The notes beneath the pieces are model-generated. The model searched no databases. It was not told the DNA's origin and worked only from the letters and a program-made list of their open reading frames with translations. DNA of 64,000 nucleotides from Flavobacterium circumlabens (GTDB lineage: Bacteria; Bacteroidota; Bacteroidia; Flavobacteriales; Flavobacteriaceae). Below, one piece after another: positions 25,149-33,632 of the stretch. The first letter of the stretch is position 1. Each line of letters starts with the position of its first letter. The position numbers and the translations under genes were made by a program. The stretch is taken from contig NZ_SLWA01000003.1 of the NCBI RefSeq assembly GCF_004345565.1, forward strand, positions 310,001 to 374,000. The letters run 5' to 3'.

Positions 25149-25431
25149 ATATGAAAGAAATACTTTTACCAAAAAAATAGTGCCCACAGGTTTTACGGAT
25201 TTTATGGGTTTGCACGGATTTTTTTAAGTGCCGCGTGCTATTTTTTGCCACTAATTTCACGAATTAGCGCGAATTTTAAAAACAAGTAATTAGCGAAAAT
25301 CCGTGTAATTCGTGGCAAAAGAAAATCTTTTTTAAATTCTTATCCCGATATCTATCGGGAGTGACAAAAAGATCCGTGCTAACCCGTTTAAACCCGCATC
25401 ATCCGTGAGCTTTAAAAAAAAACTAACAACC
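25149..25431. repeat. Gene-free region with several intergenic repeats
   Basis: It holds a CACGAATT-type inverted pair: TTGCCACTAATTTCACGAAT near 25241 and CCGTGTAATTCGTGGCAA near 25301. A palindrome TCCCGATA-TC-TATCGGGA follows at 25343-25360. No gene is supported upstream of the methyltransferase start. Confidence 0.65.
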
Positions 25432-26139
25432 ATGAAAAAATCAACTATTGAAGAAATCAGAACACGTTTTGACAATGATGTCGAACGATTTTCAAATTTA
25501 GAAACAGGCCAGGTTGCCACCATTGATGCTACAATTTCCTTGGAATTAATCACGGAAGCCTCGAAAAGAATTGTTCCGAATGCTAAAAATGTCCTGGATA
25601 TTGGCTGTGGAGCCGGAAATTATACTTTAAAGATGCTTTCCAAAGTTTCCAATTTAAATTGTACGCTGGTCGATTTGAGTTTGCCGATGCTGGAAAGAGC
25701 TCTTGATAGAGTATCTAAAGAAACGGACGGCACAGTAGAAGTAAAGCAAGGCGACATCCGCGAAGTAGATCTGCCCGAAAATCATTTTGATATTATTCTG
25801 GCCGGAGCGGTTTTACATCATTTGCGTGATGATTCGGATTGGGAAACTACTTTTGCTAAAATATTCAAATTATTAAAACCCGGAGGTTGTTTTATGATTT
25901 CGGACCTGATCACACAAGACACTGAATTATTAAATGAATATACCTGGCAGCGTTACGGCGATTATTTAGAAGGAGTTGGCGGTGCGGAATACCGACAAAA
26001 GGTATTGGACTACGTAGAAAAAGAAGATACACCCAGATCCATGAATTACCAATTGGATTTGATGAAGAAAGTTGGTTTTACAAGCGTCGAAATTTTACAC
26101 AAGAACATGTGTTTTGGTGCTTTTGGGGGAATTAAATAA
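25432..26139 (+). CDS. Class I SAM-dependent methyltransferase
   Basis: 235 residues from the ATG at 25432; an in-frame start at 25405 falls in repeat-derived leader and is less likely. SAM-binding motif I is VLDIGCGAGNYTLKML, the acidic motif is near CTLVDLS, and the post-I region is FDIILAGAVLHHL. The substrate cannot be told; the layout is the ubiE/Methyltransf_25 type. It is divergent from the LysR gene, which may control it. Confidence 0.85.
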   Translation: MKKSTIEEIRTRFDNDVERFSNLETGQVATIDATISLELITEASKRIVPNAKNVLDIGCGAGNYTLKMLSKVSNLNCTLVDLSLPMLERALDRVSKETDGTVEVKQGDIREVDLPENHFDIILAGAVLHHLRDDSDWETTFAKIFKLLKPGGCFMISDLITQDTELLNEYTWQRYGDYLEGVGGAEYRQKVLDYVEKEDTPRSMNYQLDLMKKVGFTSVEILHKNMCFGAFGGIK

Positions 26140-26145
26140 AATTAA

Positions 26146-26229
26146 AGCCACGAATTACATGAACTTACACGAATTTATTTTCCACTTTTTAAAATTTTTA
26201 ATTCGTGTAAGTTCATGTAATTCGTGGCT
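26146..26229. repeat. Perfect 30-bp inverted repeat (CACGAATT family)
   Basis: The left arm at 26146-26175 begins AGCCACGAATTACATG and is the exact reverse complement of 26200-26229, which ends ATTCGTGGCT. The loop is 24 bases. It lies between convergent genes and could fold into a long hairpin ending both transcripts. Confidence 0.9.
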
Positions 26230-26240
26230 AAAAAAAAACT

Positions 26241-26519
26241 TTATAAAATTTGTGTCGTTTTATACACCTGAATGGGAGTTGCTACCAACGCTTCACTTTT
26301 AGCAATAAAATCAAGTAAATACGGTTGCTGGTTGTGTATGTCAAGACCTGGCTGATCTTGCCATTCTTCCCAAATAATAAAATTATTTTCAGTTGCATGA
26401 AGGTCATAACGTATACAGGCTGCTTCTTTTCTTGTTTCGGTAACCAAAGAATGTAACATGTTTTGTAGCTGTTCTGTATTTTCCGGTTTGCTGTTAAAAA
26501 TTGCTGTAATGGAAATCAT
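26241..26519 (-). CDS. Antibiotic-biosynthesis-monooxygenase fold protein (YgiN-like quinol monooxygenase)
   Basis: 92 residues of the small dimeric α/β-barrel ABM family. The start MISITAIFNSKPENTEQL and the conserved NNFIIWEEWQDQPGLDIHNQ region fit. It lies 2 bases downstream of a MdaB-like flavoprotein. In E. coli ygiN and mdaB are also neighbours and form a quinone redox pair, so a similar role is likely here. Confidence 0.8.
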   Translation of the reverse strand: MISITAIFNSKPENTEQLQNMLHSLVTETRKEAACIRYDLHATENNFIIWEEWQDQPGLDIHNQQPYLLDFIAKSEALVATPIQVYKTTQIL

Positions 26520-26521
26520 GA

Positions 26522-27127
26522 TTATAGGTTTTTAAAGGTTTGTTCTAAATGACTGGTGTAGTTTTTCTTAAAGATATCGATGTTTGCTGCAGTAGCGCCT
26601 TTTTCGACATCGTGAAAATGAAAACCGTCCAATTTTTGCATTCCTGTAAATTTATTCATTTTATGAAAACCAAACATTGCCCCGTCGTCTACTGATGTTT
26701 CTTCAAAGAATTCTCCGGGAAGGGTAAAGGCCGTTGCAGGTGCATTCCAGCTTGTGGTAAGCATGTATTGGCGTCCGTGTAAAAGTCCTCCGGTTCCGTA
26801 ATTGATGTCCGGATTTGTTCTGGTTCTGCCGTCACTTTTGTAAATTCCTTTATTGTGTCCGGCTGTGAAAACGTCGTCAATGTATTTTTTGAAAAGATTG
26901 GGTAATTGAAACCACCAAATTGGGGTGTGATAAATGATGACATCTGCCCAAACGAATTTTTCAACTTCTTCATTAAGGACAATTTCTTCTTTGATACTGG
27001 TTGTTTTAATTTCGAATTTCTTAGTACTGGTCAGGTATTCGATTGTCCAGTCGGTAACGGTCTGATTGAATTTTCCGCCTGAATGAGCAAAATTCTGCCC
27101 TCCGTTGATGATAAATATTTTCTTCAT
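26522..27127 (-). CDS. mdaB: MdaB-like NAD(P)H:quinone oxidoreductase (flavodoxin fold)
   Basis: 201 residues. FAD/FMN-binding flavodoxin-like fold with N-terminal KKIFIINGGQNFAHSGGKFN, the family's phosphate loop, then YHTPIWWFQLPNLFKKYID. It reduces quinones by two electrons and protects against oxidative cycling (family knowledge). The start at 27127 is the only good ATG. Confidence 0.85.
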   Translation of the reverse strand: MKKIFIINGGQNFAHSGGKFNQTVTDWTIEYLTSTKKFEIKTTSIKEEIVLNEEVEKFVWADVIIYHTPIWWFQLPNLFKKYIDDVFTAGHNKGIYKSDGRTRTNPDINYGTGGLLHGRQYMLTTSWNAPATAFTLPGEFFEETSVDDGAMFGFHKMNKFTGMQKLDGFHFHDVEKGATAANIDIFKKNYTSHLEQTFKNL

Positions 27128-27278
27128 GATGTAAATGTTCTTCTATATTTGTGAGTTTGTGTGAGGGATAGCAGCGATATCCTTTTTGTTTTTTCTTTAA
27201 AAACAAAAAGATTTAGCGGATAGCCCGACCCCGCGCCCGAGGCTTCGGGATTGCGGGGTCACACCCTAATTATTGGTG
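27128..27278. repeat. Intergenic palindromic repeat element
   Basis: CTTTTTGTTTTT and AAAAACAAAAAG form a hairpin flanked by GGATAGCAGCG and TAGCGGATAGCCCGACC. A GC-rich pair CCCCGC...GCGGGG follows around CCGAGGCTTCGGG. It looks like a REP-type element; no gene is present. Confidence 0.6.
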
Positions 27279-28265
27279 TTATTTTAATTTTGAAATCGCC
27301 TGATTGATGAATTCTAATTCTGAAACCGAAAGATCAAAATTCATTGCTTTTGCATTAGCAATGGCCTGTTCTGCATTTCTGGCTCCGGCAAGCACAATGG
27401 TAATTCCTTTTTGTAAAGTGGTCCAGCGTAAAACCAATTGCGCTAAACTGGCTTCTTTGGCATGTGCTAATGCACTTAATTCCTCGACCAGCGTTTTTAC
27501 TTTCTGAAGATCGAACTGACCAAAATAACCATTTCTGTGATCGTTGTCTTTTAATTTGCTGTCCGTGAAATATTTTCCGGTCAGTAAACCTCTTTCCATA
27601 GGGCTGTACGCAATGATTCTGATGTTTTGGGCAACCGTAAGCGGAATCAAATCGGCTTCGATGCTGCGATTCAGCATACTGTAGGGAACCTGATTGGACG
27701 CTAACTGAATTGTTTTTTGTGCTTCTTCGAGTTGAGAAACGCTATAATTACAGACTCCCGCAGCTCTGATTTTTCCCTGTTCGATCAATAAATCCATAGT
27801 TTCCATGGTTTCCTGAATAGGAGTAGTGGCGTCCGGCCAGTGAATTTGCAGTAAATCAATATAATCGGTTTTAAGTCTTCTCAGACTTTCCTCAACTTCT
27901 TTGATGATATTTTCTTTGGAGGCGAATTTGTATACGGGTATTTTTTTTCCGTTGTCATCGGCATCAAAGAAAAATTCTCCTTTACCGTTATTGCTTCCGT
28001 CCCATACTAAACCAAATTTGGTCAGTACCTGCACTTTTGAGCGGTCTTGTGTTTTTAAAGCTTCCCCAATCATTTCTTCACTTAAACCAAATCCATAGAA
28101 AGGAGCGGTGTCTAAAGTGGTTACGCCGTTGTCAATTGAAGCGTGAATGGAGTCGATTGAATCTTTCTTTTAGTTTACGCCCCACATATTGCCGCCAATG
28201 GCAAATGCGCCGTATGTAATCGCTGATAATTCCAGTTCGGTAGTCCCTAATTTTCTATATTCCAT
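27279..28265 (-). pseudogene. Aldo/keto reductase interrupted by an in-frame stop
   Basis: The natural start is ATG at 28265 (MEYRKLGTTELELSAITYG). Reading proceeds to NMWGVN, then a TAA at 28170-28172. It continues in the same frame as KKDSIDSIHASIDNG and TLDTAPFYGFGLSEE to the end at 27279. The two pieces together give about 328 codons, the full AKR length, with the catalytic Tyr in FYGFG, Lys in KFGL and His in IHWP. One base change (for example GAA to TAA) would restore it. Either a true nonsense mutation or a sequencing error; a downstream restart could give a truncated protein lacking the first strands. Divergent from an AraC gene. Confidence 0.85.
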
Positions 28266-28327
28266 GTTGTTGTATTTTGTGCTTAAAAAATTATGGAGCA
28301 AAATTATACCATTTTTACAACCTTTAA

Positions 28328-28360
28328 TTTGTACATATTTGTGTTTTTTAGGTATATTTG
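28328..28360 (+). promoter_or_regulatory. Bacteroidota-type promoter of AraC gene
   Basis: TTTG (28328-28331), a 21-base spacer and TATATTTG (28353-28360) fit the -33/-7 consensus. The implied transcription start lies after 28358, so the ATG at 28385 is the better start. Confidence 0.6.
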
Positions 28361-28384
28361 CAGCCGCAATCAATTGATGTAAAA

Positions 28385-29230
28385 ATGAAGAAAGAAAATT
28401 TATACGAACCGTTTACGGTTTCATTTGAAACACTGGAGGAATATCCGGATGTTGGAGATCGTCATAATTTCTTTGAACTGGTCTATATTTTAGAAGGAAC
28501 CGGATCACAATGTATCAACAAAAATATTTTTACCTACGATGCGGGGCATATGTTTTTATTGACACCTGAAGATTGTCATAATTTTACAATTGAAACGAAG
28601 ACGACCTTTTTCTTTTTGAGATTCAATGATATTTATCTGAAGAATTCGAGTTTGCAAAATGAAAATATTCAGCGTCTGGAATACATTCTTCAAAATGCGA
28701 ATCATCAGCCGGGTTGTATCTTAAAGCTTGATTCGGATAAGTGTCTGGTAAAAGTGATGATTGAAGCCATTATGCGGGAACATCAGGATAAAGATGTGTA
28801 TAATAAAGAACTGATTCAGCAATTGGTCAATACGCTGATTATTATTGTGGCCAGGAATATTGCGAAATATCTCCCGGAACAGGTAAACATTGGCTGCGAG
28901 GCGAAAGCAATGGATATTCTGCAATACATTCAGAATAATATTTATTATCCGGAAAGAATAAAAGCGGAATCGCTTAGTGAATATTTTGGAATTTCGAATA
29001 CGTATTTAGGGCGTTATTTCAAGAAACATGCTAATGAAACGATGCAGCAATATATCAGTAACTACAAAACGAAGTTGATTGAGCATCGTTTACAATTCAG
29101 TGAAAAGCGCATCAACGAAATTGCCCATGAATTTGGTTTTACGGATGAAAGCCATTTCAATAAATTCTTTAAAAAACAAAGAGGGAATAGTCCTTCGGAG
29201 TTTAGGAAAACGATTCGCGTTAGTGCATAA
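28385..29230 (+). CDS. AraC-family transcriptional regulator
   Basis: 281 residues from the ATG at 28385. The N-terminal cupin sensor, about 20-150, has HNFFELVYILEGTGSQ. The C-terminal pair of HTH motifs, about 185-280, has AESLSEYFGISNTYLGRYFKK and INEIAHEFGFTDESHFNKFF. The effector is unknown. It is divergent from the broken aldo/keto reductase, its most likely original target. Confidence 0.88.
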   Translation: MKKENLYEPFTVSFETLEEYPDVGDRHNFFELVYILEGTGSQCINKNIFTYDAGHMFLLTPEDCHNFTIETKTTFFFLRFNDIYLKNSSLQNENIQRLEYILQNANHQPGCILKLDSDKCLVKVMIEAIMREHQDKDVYNKELIQQLVNTLIIIVARNIAKYLPEQVNIGCEAKAMDILQYIQNNIYYPERIKAESLSEYFGISNTYLGRYFKKHANETMQQYISNYKTKLIEHRLQFSEKRINEIAHEFGFTDESHFNKFFKKQRGNSPSEFRKTIRVSA

Positions 29231-29252
29231 AATTGGCACGCTGATTTAAAAT

Positions 29253-29321
29253 TCTCTCGCAGATTTAGCAGATTCTTTTAAAGAAAAAATCTGCGTTATC
29301 TGCAAAATCTGCGGGAAAAAA
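29253..29321. repeat. GCAGATTT inverted repeat element (second copy)
   Basis: CTCGCAGATTTAGCAGATT on the left, ATCTGCAAAATCTGCGGG on the right. The right arm is nearly identical to the element at 18283-18369. It sits between convergent genes. Confidence 0.75.
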
Positions 29322-30083
29322 TTATATGATTTTCTTAATTACCCTTAGCTTATGTGTGTGTTTGTTTAGTTCAGGGTTGTAAATTCCTAAGTGGTCTAAA
29401 CGGTCAATGCGGACTTTTCCACTGGCGTGAATGATGTAGTTGTTGTCCATAATAATTCCGACATGGATGATGTTTCCTTCGTCATTATCGAAAAAGGCCA
29501 GATCACCGGCTTCACTTTCTTCAATAAAACTCAAAGATTCTCCATCAAGCGCCTGTTGTGAGGCATCACGGTGAATTTTGTAACCATTTAATTTGTAAAC
29601 CATTTGCGTAAAACCGGAACAATCGATTCCGAAAGGGGTTTTTCCGCCCCAAAGGTAAGGTGCATTCAAATACATAAAGGCAGTATTGATTAAAGCACTT
29701 TTAGGTTTTACACCGCTGGTTTTGGTTCCTTCGAATTCAAAATTAGAAGTATTGATTTCGCTGTTGTTCAAAAATGATAAAGAAGCACCAAGCGGAATGG
29801 GCAATAATAAATTTTCGGGCGCACTGATATAATCAATTAAATCAGCATTCAGGATAATCGCTTCATTGCTCAATTGCTTATAATTGGCTTCTGAAATAAC
29901 CTGATATTGTTTGGAATCTACCCAGCCTTCATAATCATCGAACTGAATTTTTATTCGGGCCCATTGATTTTGACGTTCTACTATTTCGATGTGCTCTCCA
30001 AACAAAAGTTGTGTAACGATTTCACTTCTGTCACTTGGTTCAGATCGAACGGGTACTATGGCAAGGTTGCAAATTCCGAACAT
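29322..30083 (-). CDS. NlpC/P60 (C40) cell-wall peptidase with SH3 domain
   Basis: 253 residues. Bacterial SH3 region at about 8-65 (VPVRSEPSDRSEIVTQLLFGE), a linker, and an NlpC/P60 domain at about 130-250. The catalytic residues visible are C155 in GIDCSGFTQM, H207 in IIHVGIIMD and H219 in YIIHASG. The family cleaves γ-D-Glu-diaminopimelate links in peptidoglycan peptides. No signal peptide is visible, so it may act on recycled fragments in the cytoplasm, like YkfC. Confidence 0.88.
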   Translation of the reverse strand: MFGICNLAIVPVRSEPSDRSEIVTQLLFGEHIEIVERQNQWARIKIQFDDYEGWVDSKQYQVISEANYKQLSNEAIILNADLIDYISAPENLLLPIPLGASLSFLNNSEINTSNFEFEGTKTSGVKPKSALINTAFMYLNAPYLWGGKTPFGIDCSGFTQMVYKLNGYKIHRDASQQALDGESLSFIEESEAGDLAFFDNDEGNIIHVGIIMDNNYIIHASGKVRIDRLDHLGIYNPELNKHTHKLRVIKKII

Positions 30084-30107
30084 TTAGGGTAATTTATAAG
30101 TTTAAAA

Positions 30108-30137
30108 TTAGGAGTTATTTCAAAAAATAACTCCTAA
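30108..30137 (-). terminator. Terminator of the thiolase gene
   Basis: TTAGGAGTTATT and AATAACTCCTAA form a perfect 12-bp stem with a 6-base loop. On the minus strand it is followed by TTTTAAA. It lies just after the thiolase stop. Confidence 0.8.
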
Positions 30138-30149
30138 GATACTATATTT

Positions 30150-31328
30150 TTAAGCTCTTTCGATAACAATTGCCGAAGCACCGCCACCACCGTTGCAAAT
30201 TGCTGCAGCACCGGTTTTAGCATTGTTTTGTTCTAAGACATTTAATAAAGTTACGATAATTCTCGCTCCTGAACATCCCAGCGGATGGCCTAAAGAAACG
30301 GCACCACCATTTACGTTTACTTTATCGTTATCAAGGCCAAGGATTTTTGAATTGGCCAAACCAACAACTGCAAAAGCTTCGTTGAATTCAAAATAATCAA
30401 CATCTCCAATGGCAATTCCTGCTTTGTCTAAAGCTTTTGGTAAAGCTTTTGCCGGGCTTGTAGTAAACCATTTTGGTTCCTGGGCAGCATCAGCATATCC
30501 TTTGATAAAAGCCAGAGGTTTTAATCCAAGTGCAATTGCTTTTTCTTCAGACATTAAAACTAAGGCAGCAGCTCCATCATTGATTGTTGAGGCATTGGCA
30601 GAAGTAACAGTTCCGTCTTTTGTAAAAACGGCACTTAAAGAAGGTATTTTATCTAATTTTACATTGGTGTATTCTTCATCTTTAGAAACGATGATTGGTT
30701 CTCCGCGTCTTTGCGGAACTTCAACAGGTACAATTTCACTGTCAAATTTTCCGGCATCCCATGCATTGGCGCTTCTTTCGTAAGACTGAATGGCAAAATT
30801 ATCCTGTTCTTCACGAGTAATTTTATACTCTGATGCACATAAATCAGCGCAAACTCCCATTGCGTTGTTATCGTAAGCATCTGTCAAACCATCTTTTTGC
30901 ATTCCGTCAAGCATTGTTGCAGGACCAAATTTGTTTCCGTTACGCATTTGTACGTAATGCGGAATCAGGCTCATGTTTTCCATTCCTCCGGCCACTACAA
31001 TTTCAGCATCTCCACAGGCAATTGCCTGAGCGGCGAACATTACAGCTTTCATTCCTGAAGCACAAACTTTGTTTACGGTAGTAGCGGCAACTTCTTCAGA
31101 CAAACCTGCAAAAAGTGCTGCCTGGCGTGCTGGTGCTTGTCCAACTCCGGCTTGAACTACATTGCCCATGAAAACTTCATCAACTAATTTCGGGTCCAGG
31201 TTAATTTTTTGAAGTGCTCCTTTTATAGCGGCAGCACCTAATTTTGGTGCGGGTACGGTAGATAAACCTCCCATGAAACTTCCGATAGGTGTTCTAACGG
31301 CAGAAACGATAACAACTCTTTTGTTCAT
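30150..31328 (-). CDS. Acetyl-CoA C-acetyltransferase (thiolase)
   Basis: 392 residues, full thiolase length. The nucleophile C89 lies in NKVCASGMKA, H348 in SLGHPLGCSGARI and the second Cys, C378, in CNGGGGASA. N-terminal VRTPIGSFMGG is typical of biosynthetic acetoacetyl-CoA thiolases of the AtoB/PhaA type. It acts in fatty-acid or ketone-body metabolism. It appears to be monocistronic, with its own terminator. Confidence 0.92.
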   Translation of the reverse strand: MNKRVVIVSAVRTPIGSFMGGLSTVPAPKLGAAAIKGALQKINLDPKLVDEVFMGNVVQAGVGQAPARQAALFAGLSEEVAATTVNKVCASGMKAVMFAAQAIACGDAEIVVAGGMENMSLIPHYVQMRNGNKFGPATMLDGMQKDGLTDAYDNNAMGVCADLCASEYKITREEQDNFAIQSYERSANAWDAGKFDSEIVPVEVPQRRGEPIIVSKDEEYTNVKLDKIPSLSAVFTKDGTVTSANASTINDGAAALVLMSEEKAIALGLKPLAFIKGYADAAQEPKWFTTSPAKALPKALDKAGIAIGDVDYFEFNEAFAVVGLANSKILGLDNDKVNVNGGAVSLGHPLGCSGARIIVTLLNVLEQNNAKTGAAAICNGGGGASAIVIERA

Positions 31329-31514
31329 TTTCTGTTAATATTAGTTAATCAGGCAAATTTACTGTTTATTTGAATAAATTCAAATTTTGAGTCAATTTGT
31401 ATCAAATAGGGTGGATTTTAAATTTAATATGAATTTTTTGTTAATTCTATTCGTTTGATTGTGAAGTGGTTTAAAAAAAAGATTGGAAAAAGATTAAAAA
31501 AAGCGCAGAAATAG

Positions 31515-31545
31515 TTGTGAGATATGGAATGTTGTCTTACATTTG
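31515..31545 (+). promoter_or_regulatory. Promoter of the tRNA cluster
   Basis: TTG at 31515-31517, a 20-base gap, then TACATTTG (31538-31545), matching the Bacteroidota -33/-7 pattern. It is 33 bases before tRNA-Ser. Confidence 0.65.
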
Positions 31546-31577
31546 CAACCGCAAAACAGGACACGTTCCTTGAGCTT

Positions 31578-31661
31578 GGAGAGGTGCCAGAGCGGTAATG
31601 GAGCAGATTGCTAATCTGTCGACGAGCAATCGTCGCCAGGGTTCGAGTCCCTGTCTCTCCG
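31578..31661 (+). tRNA. tRNA-Ser (GCT)
   Basis: Acceptor GGAGAGG pairs with TCTCTCC. The anticodon stem AGATT-GCT-AATCT region gives GCT, and a long variable arm (CGACGAGCAATCGTCG) is present as expected for tRNA-Ser. TΨC loop GTTCGAGTCC. CCA is not encoded. Confidence 0.95.
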
Positions 31662-31676
31662 CATAATAATTGCCTT

Positions 31677-31751
31677 CGGGGTGTAGCGTAGCCCGGTTAT
31701 CGCGCCTGCTTTGGGAGCAGGAGGCCGCAGGTTCGAATCCTGCCACCCCGA
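31677..31751 (+). tRNA. tRNA-Pro (TGG)
   Basis: Acceptor CGGGGTG pairs with CACCCCG. The anticodon arm CCTGC-TTTGGGA-GCAGG gives TGG. T arm GCAGGTTCGAATCCTGC. 75 bases, no encoded CCA. Confidence 0.95.
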
Positions 31752-31781
31752 CAAAACTTTTCCATAAGTTTTAAAACAAAT

Positions 31782-31855
<74 letters not shown>

Positions 31856-31856
31856 C

Positions 31857-31887
31857 AAAAAGCCACTCAAATCGAGTGGCTTTTTTG
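31857..31887 (+). terminator. Terminator after tRNA-Arg
   Basis: AGCCACTC and GAGTGGCT form the stem with loop AAATC, followed by a T run. Confidence 0.92.
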
Positions 31888-31908
31888 TTTTAAACAAGAT
31901 TGGTTTTT

Positions 31909-31988
31909 AGTAGCGTAGCTTAGCTAGATATAGCATCCCGATTTCTAAATCGGGACGGTCGAAGGTTCGAATCCTTCTGCGTTCACCA
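31909..31988 (+). pseudogene. Degenerate tRNA-Arg-like copy
   Basis: The 31 bases at 31956-31986 are identical to 31826-31856 of tRNA-Arg, and CCA follows. The 5' half keeps a D-arm outline (TAGCTTAGCTAGATA) but the acceptor strand AGTAGCG no longer pairs with TGCGTTC. The anticodon arm is replaced by the 20-base palindrome TCCCGATTTCTAAATCGGGA, which gives an even-sized loop unlike a tRNA. It is probably not a working tRNA, though it has its own terminator. Confidence 0.75.
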
Positions 31989-31989
31989 G

Positions 31990-32027
31990 ACCTCCAAAAG
32001 ATATTTTATATTTTTGGAGGTTTTTTT
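31990..32027 (+). terminator. Terminator after the tRNA-like copy
   Basis: ACCTCCAAAA pairs with TTTTGGAGGT, followed by T6. Confidence 0.9.
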
Positions 32028-32457
32028 ATTTTTAATCAATTGATTATAAATAAATTAGTATCTATTGTCAACTATGTGTTGTTTTTTGATATTTTTAGTC
32101 TACATAAACTCAAGTGATCTTCTTTATTTAGTACAAATCGCCACACCTTTGTATTTACTGCCTTTTGCGCGTTTATTTTATCAGAAACTAAAAATTAATT
32201 ATCGATTTGCGAATATATGTATACAAATATGATGTAGAAGGACCGGTTTTTCTAAATTACTATAAATAGAATATTTTCTGCTTATAAATGGATGAATTGT
32301 TTAAGGACTAAAAGAGCAAAATATTTGGACTAAAAAGAAAAGTACTTTTTTCTTAGAGCTTGTATCTTTGTAACTGAAGTTTACGATATTGAGGATTAAT
32401 TCCGAAAGAATTTCCAAAACAAAATCAAAACTGCTTTATAACTTTAATAGTTGTAGT
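32028..32457. other. Gene-free region before AraC gene
   Basis: No gene seen. It includes a palindrome AATCAATTGATT near 32034, the direct-repeat operator at 32305-32340 and the -7 box TATCTTTG at 32363-32370. Confidence 0.6.
32303..32370 (+). promoter_or_regulatory. AraC-gene promoter with direct-repeat operator
   Basis: GGACTAAAAGAGCAAAA (from 32305) and GGACTAAAAAGAAAAG (from 32327) are direct repeats 22 bp apart. The -7 box TATCTTTG starts at 32363, 36 bases after the second repeat begins. The same geometry is found upstream of the old yellow enzyme gene at 33500-33567. Confidence 0.7.
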
Positions 32458-33318
32458 ATGAAAAAAATGATTAAAGTTCCAACTTCTTTAATTGGCTGCG
32501 ATGCGCCACAAAACTTCCTGATGTTAGATGGCTGTTCTGTAATTGAGCAGTGCATACACAGTACTGAAGTTAAAGGAATCATGTATTTAGAACAGCATTT
32601 ACTTTTAATTGTATTGGAAGGGTCCGTTGATCTGACTTATGGAAAACAGGAATATAAGCTTGGCAAGAATGATATGATTTTGCTGAAAAAAGCAACTGCC
32701 GTAAAGTATCATAAATTCGGAAATGCTGAAAATGATAATATTTACGATAGTTTTATGTTTAGTATCAAAGATGATGTTCTAAAGTCATTTTTATCAACCT
32801 CAGAAATTAAGGTGTCAAAACCTGAGGGAGAAATTAAGACAGGAGTTTATCCAATGAATGAATGTTTGGTTGCGTTTGCCCATTCTCTAAAGCCTTACTT
32901 TTTTGATCACTCTGTAGTTCATCCCGGTCAGCTTCGCCTGAAAATTATGGAATTACTTTATGATGTTGCAGAATGTAACCGAAATATGTTTCTACAAATT
33001 CTCCAGCTGCACGAGCCTGTAAGAACTGATATCCGTAATGTGGTAGAACAGCATTATGCCTCACCAGTCTCTGTTTCCGAGCTGGCTTATCTTTCGGGAA
33101 GAAGTTTGTCCAGTTTTAAAAGAGATTTTCAAAATATATACAATGTTGCACCGGCAACCTGGATTAGAGAAAAGAGATTGGAAAAGGCAAAAGATATGCT
33201 GGAAACTACAGCTTTGTCGGTTTCAGATATCTGTTATTCCTTAGGGTTTGAAAATGTCTCTCACTTTTCGAGAATATACAAAGAATTTCACGGCCAGCCG
33301 CCAAGCATCTCTCGTTAG
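32458..33318 (+). CDS. AraC-family transcriptional regulator (ExsA-like)
   Basis: 287 residues from the ATG at 32458 (MKKMIKVPTSLIG); a TTG start at 32389 would reach back close to the -7 box. The N-terminal domain has the AraC_E-type layout (LLLIVLEGSVDLTYG). The C-terminal HTH pair, about 185-285, has VSVSELAYLSGRSLSSFKRDF and VSDICYSLGFENVSHFSRIYK. Operator symmetry with the next promoter suggests autoregulation and control of the enzyme gene at 33633. Confidence 0.88.
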   Translation: MKKMIKVPTSLIGCDAPQNFLMLDGCSVIEQCIHSTEVKGIMYLEQHLLLIVLEGSVDLTYGKQEYKLGKNDMILLKKATAVKYHKFGNAENDNIYDSFMFSIKDDVLKSFLSTSEIKVSKPEGEIKTGVYPMNECLVAFAHSLKPYFFDHSVVHPGQLRLKIMELLYDVAECNRNMFLQILQLHEPVRTDIRNVVEQHYASPVSVSELAYLSGRSLSSFKRDFQNIYNVAPATWIREKRLEKAKDMLETTALSVSDICYSLGFENVSHFSRIYKEFHGQPPSISR

Positions 33319-33632
33319 CAGAGAATTTTAAAATTAAACTCTTTTCGCAATAGTAGAAAATAATTCAACTTCGATAAAATTTCCGTATTCAACTATTTGA
33401 ATTACAGTCTTCCAACTTATTCTCAATTTCTCCTTAAAAGTTTTGATATCAAATCTTATTAATGGAAAAACTCCCGCATTTAATATTTACAATTCTAAAA
33501 AGGACTAATTAGTAAAATTCTTTGAGCTAATTAGAAAAAGCTTCGCGCTTTGGCCAATGTACCTTTGTTTTAGAAATAGAGCTTAACAATTCTGTCAGGC
33601 AGCACAGTAAATTATGCTCAAAAATTTAAGTA
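33319..33632 (+). promoter_or_regulatory. Regulatory region of the old yellow enzyme gene
   Basis: No gene. Direct repeats GGACTAATTAGTAAAA (from 33502) and GAGCTAATTAGAAAAA (from 33524) are 22 bp apart. The -7 box TACCTTTG is at 33560-33567, again exactly 36 bases after the second repeat begins. Confidence 0.7.
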
